Shown one piece after another: positions 21,196 through 28,717 of a stretch of 35,060 nt of DNA. Both the position numbers and the translations under genes were made by a program. The notes under the pieces were generated by a model. The model did not search any database. It was given only the letters and a program-made list of their open reading frames with translations, and was not told where the DNA came from. The stretch's first letter is position 1. Each line of letters opens with the position of its first letter. Source of the stretch: an uncultured Planctomycetaceae bacterium (GTDB lineage Bacteria; Planctomycetota; Planctomycetia; Pirellulales; Pirellulaceae); contig CAIYOB010000565.1 in the NCBI GenBank assembly GCA_903927685.1, positions 1 to 35,060 on the forward strand, read 5' to 3'.

Positions 21196-21513
21196 ATGGA
21201 CGAAACGCAACAACGAACATGGGCCCAGATCGTCGCCCGGGCTTGGGCGGACGCGGATTTCAAAGCGAGGTTGCTGGCCGCCCCGGCCGCGGTGGTGAAG
21301 GAAGCCGGGGGCCATGTGCCGCCGGGCCTCGACCTGCGGGTGGTCGAGAACACCGCCGAGGTGTTCCATTTGGTCTTGCCGACGCTCCCCGACGCTGCCC
21401 ACAAGGACGTGCAGCTCGACGTCCGTGTCGCACCTTTTTGTTGCACCTGCGGGGAAATCCCCAAATGCACCACTCTGCCCTGCGACGGCCCGGTGTGTGG
21501 TCTTGACTGGTAA
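21196..21513 (+). CDS. NHLP-type RiPP precursor, long six-Cys core
   Basis: The 105-residue precursor has a shorter N terminus (MDETQQRTWAQIVARAWAD), then FKARLL, HVPPGLDLRVVENTAEVFHL and VLPTLP. After DVRVA the core of about 25 residues contains six Cys: FCCTCGEIPKC, then TTLPCDGPVCGLDW. It is the most Cys-rich of the longer cores and a good candidate for several thiazol(in)es or crosslinks. Its leader belongs with those at 21675, 22314 and 22851 (VENT..VxHLVLP form). It starts 28 bases after the previous precursor and has AAGG about eight bases before ATG, so it is probably cotranscribed with it. Confidence 0.88.
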   Translation: MDETQQRTWAQIVARAWADADFKARLLAAPAAVVKEAGGHVPPGLDLRVVENTAEVFHLVLPTLPDAAHKDVQLDVRVAPFCCTCGEIPKCTTLPCDGPVCGLDW

Positions 21514-21674
21514 GCCTCCGCTCTCATTCCGCCGAGGCCGAGGAGCGTGAGCCTGGAGCGTGGAGAACTCCGCAGTACCTTGCACCATCATGTACGGGAG
21601 ACTTCAGCGTGTCGGAAACGGGACGGACGGATGTTGGCGATCGGCAGCGAATGTGGGCGAGACAAGGAGACCTC

Positions 21675-21992
21675 ATGATGACCAATTTGACGCCCGAGCA
21701 GAAGCATGCGTGGGCCCACGTCGTGGGTAATGCCTGGGCGGATGCGGAGTACAAGGCCCGCTTGCTGGCTCACCCGGCCGCGGTCCTGAAGGAGGCGGGC
21801 GTCGAGTTGCCGCCGGGACTTCGGTTGCGGGTCGTCGAGAACACCGCCGACGTAACGCATCTCGTGCTGCCGGCTGAGCCGCCCGGCACGCCGCGAGCCG
21901 AGGTTGAGGAACGGGTGTCCGCAATGAGTGTTGTCGATTGTTTCGGTTGTTGCAGCAGTGCTGGGTGCGAGATTCTCCTCTGTGTGAATTGA
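21675..21992 (+). CDS. NHLP-type RiPP precursor, five-Cys core
   Basis: The 105-residue precursor carries AWAHVVGNAWADAEYKARLL, VELPPGLRLRVVENTADVTHL and VLPAEPP. After EERVSA the core is MSVVDCFGCCSSAGCEILLC followed by Val-Asn, with five Cys. AAGGAG at 21664-21669 precedes ATG 21675 by five bases; the next ATG at 21678 is equally possible. The frame is open upstream to a GTG at 21609 and there encodes MSETGRTDVGDRQRMWARQG, which looks like the first residues of another leader (compare the 22314 precursor, with its QRMWAKIV). That part is probably a remnant fused in frame, giving a possible 127-residue form. Confidence 0.87.
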   Translation: MMTNLTPEQKHAWAHVVGNAWADAEYKARLLAHPAAVLKEAGVELPPGLRLRVVENTADVTHLVLPAEPPGTPRAEVEERVSAMSVVDCFGCCSSAGCEILLCVN

Positions 21993-22313
21993 AGTTGCGT
22001 AGCGGGCTGTCGCTCCGTAGGGCGGACCGCCGGACGCTGCGCATCGAATCCGTCGGTTGGGCTTCGTCGGGCAGCCCGGCGGGGAGCCGGCAACGCGTTT
22101 CTGCCCCCCCCTCGGACGCACCAGCGGGAATCCGGCATAGAATCGCGTCACGTTCGCAGCACGGCGGGAAAAAAGGAAGTGCAGCGTCATGCAGCCAGTG
22201 CGGGGCTGCCGCGGGTGTGTTCGAAGTTGCGAGTTTTCACGGTCCCCGCCAGCCTCGTGCCATGCGGCCCCGTGCAGGTGCAGGTTGAAATCACATGTAA
22301 GGGAGAACTCAGC
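21993..22313. other. intergenic gap before the 22314 precursor
   Basis: The 321 bases contain the 25-bp motif at 22147-22171 and TAGAAT at 22138-22143, a possible -10 box just before the motif with no matching -35. No coding sequence is convincing. Confidence 0.5.
22147..22171 (+). promoter_or_regulatory. 25-bp precursor-associated motif, site 6
   Basis: GTCACGTTCGC, seven bases, CGGGAAA. It ends 142 bases before the precursor at 22314. The TAGAAT box four bases ahead would, if used, place the motif at the start of the transcript. Confidence 0.55.
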
Positions 22314-22604
22314 ATGCCGGAAGAGTGTCGGCCCAGCGTTGACGAATGGCAGCGCATGTGGGCGAAAATCGTAGCACAGGCTTGGGCGGATGGGGACTTC
22401 AAAGCGAGGCTGTTGGCCGACCCGGCCGCGGTCCTGCGCGAGGCCGGCGTGGAAGTTCCGCCGGGCGTCAGCTTGCAGGTCCACGAGAGCACGGCGGACA
22501 CCGTGTACCTGGTCCTGCCGGCATCGCCGCCAGCGGGCGGCGTCGAGGAAGGCGAGCTGCGGGTGTCGGCCTTGTCGATCGCACCTCCCATTTCGTGCTG
22601 GTAG
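22314..22604 (+). CDS. NHLP-type RiPP precursor, IAPPISCW core
   Basis: The 96-residue precursor has WQRMWAKIVAQAWADGDF, KARLL, VEVPPGVSLQVHESTADTVY and LVLPASPP. After ELRVSA the core is LSIAPPISCW, with a single Cys next to the terminal Trp and two Pro. GGGAG lies about nine bases before ATG. It is followed 18 bases later by the fused precursor gene at 22623 and probably shares its transcript, which may run on to YcaO and SagB. Confidence 0.88.
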   Translation: MPEECRPSVDEWQRMWAKIVAQAWADGDFKARLLADPAAVLREAGVEVPPGVSLQVHESTADTVYLVLPASPPAGGVEEGELRVSALSIAPPISCW

Positions 22605-22622
22605 CAGGAACGGTGGATTCTG

Positions 22623-23129
22623 ATGAATCACCACCATGAGCAAGCCGTTTTGGACTGGTTGACCGGCGAGCGGACGCCGGAAGCGACGGCCGCCTGGCGG
22701 CGGGCACTGCAGGCCGATCCGGAGCTTCTGCCGCGAATGCTGGCAGAGGTTCGCTTCGACCATCAATTGGCACGCTGCCTGGCGGACGGGGAGCCGGCGT
22801 TCGGCCGTCCGGCGGCTCCCGCGGCAGCGGACACAGAAGCGAGGCATTCGATGAACGCGGAACAACAGAAGATCTGGGCCAGGATCGTGGCTCAAGCTTG
22901 GGCGGACGAATCCTACAAAGCGCGATTGCTGGCGGAGCCCGAGGCGGTCCTGCGCGAGGCGGGGCTCGAGGTGCCCGCCGGGATGAACGTCAGCGTGGTC
23001 GAGAATACCGACAGCCGGGCCTACCTGGTCTTGCCGGCCCTGCCGCCGGAAGCACAAACGGCCGCGGAACACGAGGTCCGTCTGGCGGCCGGTTGCAGCG
23101 GCTGCGCATGCGGCTGTAACTGGTGGTGA
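22623..23129 (+). CDS. NHLP-type precursor fused to an anti-sigma-like N-terminal segment
   Basis: The frame encodes 168 residues. Residues 77-168 are a complete NHLP precursor (IWARIVAQAWADESYKARLL, LEVPAGMNVSVVENTDSRAY, LVLPALPP, boundary EVRLAA, core GCSGCACGCNWW with four Cys). Residues 1-76 (AVLDWLTGERTPEATAAWRR, LQADPELLPRMLAEVRFDHQ) resemble the short helical start of FecR-like or anti-sigma planctomycete proteins. The precursor could be made separately from ATG at 22851, with GAGG at 22841-22844. Either the leader has gained an N-terminal extension or two overlapping starts are in use. It directly precedes the YcaO gene and is the best-placed YcaO substrate. Confidence 0.82.
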   Translation: MNHHHEQAVLDWLTGERTPEATAAWRRALQADPELLPRMLAEVRFDHQLARCLADGEPAFGRPAAPAAADTEARHSMNAEQQKIWARIVAQAWADESYKARLLAEPEAVLREAGLEVPAGMNVSVVENTDSRAYLVLPALPPEAQTAAEHEVRLAAGCSGCACGCNWW

Positions 23130-23202
23130 CAACACGCCTTGGGCCGCGGGGAAGTCGTGCCGCTGATTCCGTGTTTTTCCGGATTGAGAATTGGGAGTCT
23201 TG

Positions 23203-25578
23203 ATGTCGATCCGATACGTACTCGCGCCCGGTGTCGCGATGGTACCGCAGGCGGCGACGAGTTGGCTGGTGCTCCGCGAGGCGGGGCGGCGCGTGATTCG
23301 CGACGGGGCGGCGGCGGAGGTGCTGCGGCAACTCCGGGCCGTGGACGGCGACGAGGACCAACTGGTCGACTCGCTGGCCGAAAAGTACCCTGCCGAGCAA
23401 ACCTATTTCGCCTTGCTTCGCCTGCGCCAGGCCGGGGTGTTGGCCGTCGCGGACCAAACGACCACGCCGGAGAGTCTCTTTCACCAGGCGTTGGAATCGC
23501 ACGAGAGCAGTCCCGGGCGTGGCCTGGCGGCCTTTCGCATTCACGCTCAGCCCCCAGCTTCGGAGCAGGACACCGGTTGGCGGACGGCGCCTCAGCGGGG
23601 CTCCGCCGCGGGCGCCAGCGGTCCCCGTCGCCTGAGTGTGCGCGTGTTGAGCGTGGGCGGGATCGACCCCGCCTGGCTCGCGGCATCACTGGCCCGCTCG
23701 GAGCGTCTGGACGTGCAAACGCTGGCGGACTGGCGCCAAGTCGACGGAGCGGCGGACGTCGTGCACGTGGTGGCGACCCCCGATTATCTGGAGCCCGAAC
23801 TGGCGCTGTGGGGGCAGGCCGCGCGGGAGCGGGGCGTGCGCTGGCTGCCGGTCAAGGCCGAGGGGGTGATTCCCTGGCTCGGCCCGCTGTTGATTCCCGG
23901 CCAGACGGGCTGCCTGGAGTGCTTGCTGGATCGCGTCCGAGGCCATCGCCGCTGGGAGCTCGAAGTGATGGCCCGCGAGGCGCGGGACCAGTCCCTGCGA
24001 TTGTCGGTGGGCTGGACGGCGGCTTCCCGAGAGACCGTGGCCGGCTTGTTGGCCACGGAACTTGGCAAGCTCGCGGAGGGGTTCGCCTCGACGTTGGCAG
24101 GCGTGGTCTGGACGCTGGATTTCCGCACGCTCGAACTCGAGCGGCACGCGCTGACTCGCCGCCGCCAGTGTCCGGCCTGCGGGGCGGGCTGGCAGCCGTT
24201 CGAGCTTCGGGAGCGGTTGCCGACCGAGCCGTTGTGGCTGACTTCGCGCACCAAGGCCGACTATCGGGACGGCGGCGAACGGATCTGCTCGGCAGCCGAG
24301 ACGCTGGAACTCTACGCGCATCTGGTCAGCCCCGTGACCGGGGTGGTCAGCGGATTCGTGGCGATGCCGGACGTCCCGGCCTGCTTCGGCGCGGTGGTCA
24401 ACAGTGACTGGATTCTGCGGCAGGGCCGACTCCGCCGCGAGCCGAGCATGCTCGCCGACGGGGACTCGGCGCGGGCGGCGGCGGTCGGATACAGCACGGG
24501 GAAAGGCCGGACCGTGCTGCAATCCCAGGCCAGCGCCTTGGGCGAATCCTTGGAGCGATACTGCTCGCAATTCGAGGGCTACGAGCCGCGGACGCGGGCC
24601 AGTTGGGCCGAGTTGGGAGACGTGGCGATTCCGCCGCAGGACTTGCTGGGGTTCAGTCCGCGGCAGTATGCCGAGCGGGAAAAATGGCGGGCGATCGGGG
24701 CCACGGCGTTTGTGCCTGAGCCGTACGACCAGACGCAGGCGATCGACTGGACGCCGGCCTGGTCGCTGACCCGGCAGCAGTGGCGGCTGGTGCCCAGCGC
24801 CTTTGCCTACTACGCCGTGCCGCCGGAGGCGGGCGGCGACTTCTGCCGCGGCGACAGCAACGGCGTGGCGGCGGGCAATTGCCTGGAGGAGGCGATCCTG
24901 CAGGGTTTGTTCGAGTTGGTCGAGCGGGATGCCGTGGCCATGTGGTGGTACCATCGCCTGCGTCGTCCGGCCGTGGATTGGCGGACCTTGGGCAGCCCGT
25001 TCGTCGACCAGGTTGCGGCCACGCTCCAGACGCTGGACTTGCGGCTGGAAATTTTGGACTTGACCCACGACCTGGGCTTGCCGGTGTTTTCCGCCCACGC
25101 TTTTCAGGCTGCCGACGGCGGCCTGTTCAAGTGCAACGGGTTCGGCTGCCATCGCGACCCGCGGATCGCCCTGGAGCGGGCCGTGTCGGAACTGGGCCAG
25201 AGCTGGCACTTGCCCAACATGGATGACTACAGTCTGAAGTTCCAGTCGACTCCGTTGAGCCAGGAGGTCTTTCTGCGTGCGGATCCGGATGCGCGGCCCC
25301 GCGTGCTGGCGGATTTCGACTTGACGCGGCACGAGGATTTCCGCGTGGACATCGAGGATCTGGTCGCCCGGTTGGCTCGGCAGGGCCTGGAAATGCTGGT
25401 CGTCGACCTGACCCGTCCGGACGTGGGCCTGAGCGTCGCGCGGGTCATCGTCCCGGGCCTGGTCCATTTTTGGCCGCGGTTCGGCGCGCGCCGCCTGTAC
25501 GAAGTGCCCCAGACGCTGGGCTGGCTCACGCGGCCGGCCAGCGAAGACGATCTCAATCCCGTTCCTTTCTATTGGTGA
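23203..25578 (+). CDS. TOMM cyclodehydratase, fused C and YcaO domains
   Basis: The 791-residue protein joins a leader-binding and ThiF-like C part (about 1-330) to a YcaO domain (about 400-791). The C part has GCLECLLDR (about 236) and CPACG (about 323), Cys pairs likely to hold zinc. The YcaO part has GKGRTVLQSQASALGESLER (about 431), which carries the ATP/Mg glutamates, then GNCLEEAILQGLFELVERDA (about 560). Such proteins use ATP to turn Cys, Ser or Thr in a leader-guided core into azolines. The C terminus is LNPVPFYW, not the usual Pro-x-Pro-x-Pro end. GGGAG lies five bases before ATG; the GTG-type longer start at 23191 is less likely. With the SagB gene three bases downstream it forms the enzyme pair for thiazole formation on the Cys cores. 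Confidence 0.92.
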   Translation: MSIRYVLAPGVAMVPQAATSWLVLREAGRRVIRDGAAAEVLRQLRAVDGDEDQLVDSLAEKYPAEQTYFALLRLRQAGVLAVADQTTTPESLFHQALESHESSPGRGLAAFRIHAQPPASEQDTGWRTAPQRGSAAGASGPRRLSVRVLSVGGIDPAWLAASLARSERLDVQTLADWRQVDGAADVVHVVATPDYLEPELALWGQAARERGVRWLPVKAEGVIPWLGPLLIPGQTGCLECLLDRVRGHRRWELEVMAREARDQSLRLSVGWTAASRETVAGLLATELGKLAEGFASTLAGVVWTLDFRTLELERHALTRRRQCPACGAGWQPFELRERLPTEPLWLTSRTKADYRDGGERICSAAETLELYAHLVSPVTGVVSGFVAMPDVPACFGAVVNSDWILRQGRLRREPSMLADGDSARAAAVGYSTGKGRTVLQSQASALGESLERYCSQFEGYEPRTRASWAELGDVAIPPQDLLGFSPRQYAEREKWRAIGATAFVPEPYDQTQAIDWTPAWSLTRQQWRLVPSAFAYYAVPPEAGGDFCRGDSNGVAAGNCLEEAILQGLFELVERDAVAMWWYHRLRRPAVDWRTLGSPFVDQVAATLQTLDLRLEILDLTHDLGLPVFSAHAFQAADGGLFKCNGFGCHRDPRIALERAVSELGQSWHLPNMDDYSLKFQSTPLSQEVFLRADPDARPRVLADFDLTRHEDFRVDIEDLVARLARQGLEMLVVDLTRPDVGLSVARVIVPGLVHFWPRFGARRLYEVPQTLGWLTRPASEDDLNPVPFYW

Positions 25579-25581
25579 GCC

Positions 25582-26967
25582 ATGACTGCCTTGAGTTGGA
25601 GACTCATCGAGGACGCTGTCTGGGAGGACGCCGCGCAGGGACAGCCGGTCTTGAGGCGGTCGGCTCAGCCGCCTGTGCGGCTGCCCGAGGGGGCCGACGT
25701 CCGCGGGCTGGTCGCGGAACTGGCGGCCCGTTGGCTGGATCAGCAGGACTTGGACAGCCTGGCCGACGCGGCGGCGGAGCCGGCCCTGGTCTACTATGCC
25801 CTGGAGCGTCTCCGTTCCCGCGGATGGCTGCAGGTGCGGGGCTGCCTGGGCGGGCAGGAGCTGTTCTTGCTCGAACCGGCGCCGCCATCCGCGGCGTTCT
25901 CGCGGCCGTTGCCTGCCGGACCATATCGCTTGTCGCCGCGGGCCCTGGTGCGGCGGGAGGGGGCAGGGTTCTTGCTGGAGACCCCGTTCTCACCCTGTCG
26001 TTGCCTGATTCGCGAACGACCGTGTTGGGAGTGGCTGTACGAGCTGGCGCGGCAAGACCAGGCGGCTCCGCCGGAGAACTCGCCCCAGGCTTCGTTGCTC
26101 CGCGTGCTCGTGTTGCTGGGGGCGGTCGTGGCGGGCGAGACTTCCCAGGACTTGAACGCCCCCGAGGACGCGTGGGAGTTGCATGACCTGTGGTTCTATC
26201 ACCGCAGCAGCAGCGGGACGCATCCGTATCCGGTGGGCGCCACGTGGCGGTTGAAAGGCCGCTGTCCCCCCGCGCCGGTGTGCAAGCCAGGCCAAGGCGA
26301 CTACGTGCCATTGCCGGAGCCGCCGGAAGCCCTGCAGCGGCGGTTGCGGACGCCGTTGTGTGACGTGCTCGCGGCTCGCCGCAGCGGGCGGGAGGCGGCC
26401 GAGCGTCGGATCACGGTGGCCGAACTCGGCACGCTGCTGCACGCCGCGGCCCGGATCCAACGCATGCTGGACGATCCTGCGCACCCGGTTCCGGCTTCGC
26501 TGCGGCCGTCGCCCAGCGGCGGGGCCTTGCACTCGCTGGAAATCTACCCGCTGGTCCGAGCCTGCGACGGGCTGGACAGCGGCGCGTATCGCTACGAGCC
26601 CCGTTCGCACCGACTGGAACGGGTGGCGGGCGATGATGCCCTGGTGCACAGTTACCTAGCGGAAAATCCGTTTGCGATGCAGCCCGGGACCGGCTTGCCG
26701 CAGATCAAGCTGGCGGTCACGTCCCGGTTCCTGCGCGACTGTTGGAAGTACGAGAGTCTGGCGCTGCGGCTGGTGCTGCAAGACCTGGGCTGCCTGTACC
26801 AAACGCTCAGCCTGACCGCCACGGCGCTCGGGCTGGCGTCGTGCGTCTTGGGCGCTGTGCCGGCGCCGGATTTGGCGCGGGCCCTGGGTGTCGAACTGTT
26901 CGCCGAGCCGCCGCTGGGTGTGTTGACGCTGTCGGCGGCGAATCGGGAAGGAGCCCCGGATGTCTGA
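25582..26967 (+). CDS. SagB-type dehydrogenase (nitroreductase fold)
   Basis: The 461-residue protein has a variable N-terminal region of about 195 residues and a C-terminal FMN-dependent nitroreductase-type domain: FYHRSSSGTHPYPVG (about 210), PSPSGGALHSLEIYPLVRA (about 309), WKYESLALRLVLQDLGCLYQ (about 388), and ALGLASCVLGAV. In TOMM clusters SagB proteins oxidise azolines made by YcaO to azoles. The start lies three bases after the stop of the YcaO gene, so the two are cotranscribed and probably act as a complex. The N-terminal part may serve peptide binding; I do not see an identifiable motif there. It is the last plus-strand gene of the peptide locus and converges on the STAS gene with a 15-base gap. 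Confidence 0.92.
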   Translation: MTALSWRLIEDAVWEDAAQGQPVLRRSAQPPVRLPEGADVRGLVAELAARWLDQQDLDSLADAAAEPALVYYALERLRSRGWLQVRGCLGGQELFLLEPAPPSAAFSRPLPAGPYRLSPRALVRREGAGFLLETPFSPCRCLIRERPCWEWLYELARQDQAAPPENSPQASLLRVLVLLGAVVAGETSQDLNAPEDAWELHDLWFYHRSSSGTHPYPVGATWRLKGRCPPAPVCKPGQGDYVPLPEPPEALQRRLRTPLCDVLAARRSGREAAERRITVAELGTLLHAAARIQRMLDDPAHPVPASLRPSPSGGALHSLEIYPLVRACDGLDSGAYRYEPRSHRLERVAGDDALVHSYLAENPFAMQPGTGLPQIKLAVTSRFLRDCWKYESLALRLVLQDLGCLYQTLSLTATALGLASCVLGAVPAPDLARALGVELFAEPPLGVLTLSAANREGAPDV

Positions 26968-26982
26968 ACGCGCGAGCAGGGT

Positions 26983-27312
26983 TCACGCCGGGTCGGCCGG
27001 CGTTGCCAGATCGACCACGCGGAACATCCGCAGGAACCCCGAGATCTCGAACACCTCCCGGACCAGATCATGGGGATTCGCCAGGCACAGTTGCCCGCCG
27101 ACGGCTCCCAACGCCTTGGCCACGGCCAGGACACCCCGCAAGCCCGCGCTGCTGATATACTCGAGGGGGGCAAAATCGAGGGTCAGGGCGCGTTCGCCCT
27201 GGGCGACCGCTTGCTGGCAGTGGGCCTGGAACGCCGGGGTCGTGACGGCATCCAAACGTCCGGAGACGCGCACGACCAGGGACTCGCCGCGGCGTTCGTT
27301 GTGTAGTTCCAT
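26983..27312 (-). CDS. STAS domain anti-sigma factor antagonist
   Basis: The 109-residue protein is a single STAS domain of the SpoIIAA/RsbV type: VVRVSGRLDAVTTPAF at the start and LDFAPLEYISSAGLRGVLAV in the middle. S55 aligns with the serine phosphorylated by RsbW/SpoIIAB kinases. When unphosphorylated, such proteins bind the RsbW-type partner and free its target; a PP2C phosphatase reverses the phosphorylation. Fitting partners lie nearby: the PP2C at 28714 and RsbW-like domains at 30780 and 33254. AAAGG at 27321-27325 (minus strand) is nine bases before ATG. It is transcribed away from the genes to its right, so the two sides share a divergent control region. Confidence 0.9.
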   Translation of the reverse strand: MELHNERRGESLVVRVSGRLDAVTTPAFQAHCQQAVAQGERALTLDFAPLEYISSAGLRGVLAVAKALGAVGGQLCLANPHDLVREVFEISGFLRMFRVVDLATPADPA

Positions 27313-27619
27313 CGAGTTACACCTTTACCGTCGTCTTGTGGTAGGAGAGATGATTTGCGGTTGGCGTTGCATCGAGGCATTCAAGGAGTTAACCTAGCAC
27401 GGCTCAGGACCGGAGAAAAGGGGCGGCTTAGCGACAGGCCGAGTCCCAACGGCGAGCGGGCGCTAGCTGTGGCTATCGCGGGCTCTGGATGAAATCACGA
27501 TGCGGCCCAAGGGCGCACGAGCGTGACGGCATCAACGCCGCCACCGGAGGCCCGTTTGCCGTTCGGTGTTCGATGTCCGAGGTGGAGTTACCCGATGTCC
27601 GACGTGGAGTACGGATGAC
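27313..27619. other. divergent intergenic region
   Basis: These 307 bases separate the divergent STAS and binding-protein genes and should hold both promoters. I found no convincing -35/-10 pair. A direct repeat lies at 27571-27612 near the right end. Confidence 0.5.
27571..27612 (+). repeat. two-copy direct repeat before the binding-protein gene
   Basis: CGATGTCCGAGGTGGAGTTAC (21 bases, 27571-27591) is followed by CGATGTCCGACGTGGAGTAC (27593-27612). The second copy ends eight bases before ATG 27620 and includes GGAG, so it may carry the ribosome site. Confidence 0.55.
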
Positions 27620-28717
27620 ATGATACCTGGTCCCCTGCGGTGTACCGTCCGTTCGCCCGGGTGCGTTGGCCTCCGGCCGCGTCCGCGGAGGGTTCTGGCG
27701 AGCGGCGTGATCGCCGGCTGGTTGCTGTGGGCCAGCCTCGGCGCGCCCGCGGCGGCCTCCGAGGGTCCTGCCGCATCGTCGCCGGGCGCGGCCGCCCCCG
27801 TGGTGCTCAAGCTGCACTGGTATCCCCAGGCCCAGTTTGCCGGTTACCTGCTGGCACAGGAGAAAGGGTTCTTCCGCGCCGCGGGGGCTGGCGACGTCGA
27901 GATTCGCTGGTCGACGGCGGGCGAGCGCAGCTTGGACACGCTGGCCGACCACCGCTCCGCCTTCTGCACGGGTTGGCTGTGCGATGCGCTCGTCCGGCGG
28001 GCGCACGGTGCACCGCTGGTCCACTTGGTTCAGGTCACGCAAAAGTCGGCGATGCTGCTGGTGACGCGGCGGGCCGATGGAATCGACACGCCCGCGGCCA
28101 TGAACGGCCAGCGGGTCGGCTTGTGGGGCGGCGACTTCGACGTCCTGCCCCGGGCTTTTTTTCGCAAGTTCCAGGTGCAGCCGGAGATCGTGCCGCAGAG
28201 CAGCAGCATGGTCCCGTTTCTTCGCGGCGCGGTCAGCATCGCCTCGGCGATGCACTATAACGAGTACCACAAGCTGTTGGAGGCAGGCTTGCGTCCCGAG
28301 GATCTGCGGGTCTTTCAACTGGCCGACTACGGGCTGGATTTTCCCGAGGACGGCGTGTACTGTCACGCTCAACTGTGGCGGGAACGCCCCGACCATTGCC
28401 TGGCGATGGCAAGGGCGATCCAGCAGGGCTGGGACTATGCCCTGGCGCACGAAGCGGAAGCCTTGGATGTGGTCATGGACTACTGTCGCCGGGCCGAGGT
28501 GCGGACCAGCCGCAACCACCAGCAATGGATGCTCCGCTCGATGGCCGGCCTGATTCGCCGCCGGTCCGACGGTGCGGCGGCGGCGTGGGGCGAGTTGCCG
28601 GCGGAGGTCTATCAAGCCGTCGGCCAGGAGCTGCTCCGCCAGGGACTGGTGGACGCCGTGCCCCCGTGGACGGAATTTCATCGGCCGGCACCGCAGACGC
28701 AGAGGACCGGCTCATGA
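27620..28717 (+). CDS. NMT1/THI5-like periplasmic substrate-binding protein
   Basis: The 365-residue protein begins with a basic stretch and a hydrophobic signal segment ending near AAAS (about residue 47). The mature part fits the NMT1/THI5-like family: VLKLHWYPQAQFAGYLLAQE, KGFF, then VEIRWSTAGERSLDTLADHR, MHYNEYHKLL, and LADYGLDFPEDGVYCHAQLW. These proteins bind pyrimidine precursors, alkanesulfonates or similar small ligands, usually for an ABC transporter; no permease or ATPase gene follows. Its stop overlaps the start of the PP2C phosphatase gene (ATGA), so it more likely serves as the ligand-binding partner of that membrane phosphatase. ATG at 27620 is the best start; a longer frame from 27566 lacks support. 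Confidence 0.85.
   Translation: MIPGPLRCTVRSPGCVGLRPRPRRVLASGVIAGWLLWASLGAPAAASEGPAASSPGAAAPVVLKLHWYPQAQFAGYLLAQEKGFFRAAGAGDVEIRWSTAGERSLDTLADHRSAFCTGWLCDALVRRAHGAPLVHLVQVTQKSAMLLVTRRADGIDTPAAMNGQRVGLWGGDFDVLPRAFFRKFQVQPEIVPQSSSMVPFLRGAVSIASAMHYNEYHKLLEAGLRPEDLRVFQLADYGLDFPEDGVYCHAQLWRERPDHCLAMARAIQQGWDYALAHEAEALDVVMDYCRRAEVRTSRNHQQWMLRSMAGLIRRRSDGAAAAWGELPAEVYQAVGQELLRQGLVDAVPPWTEFHRPAPQTQRTGS

Noticed and set aside
20865..23129. Array of short repeats suggesting CRISPR
   Set aside because: The repeated parts are leader-coding sequences with varying identity, and spacing is gene-length.
23686..25467. Long minus-strand open frame opposite YcaO
   Set aside because: Shadow of the YcaO gene with no recognisable motifs.
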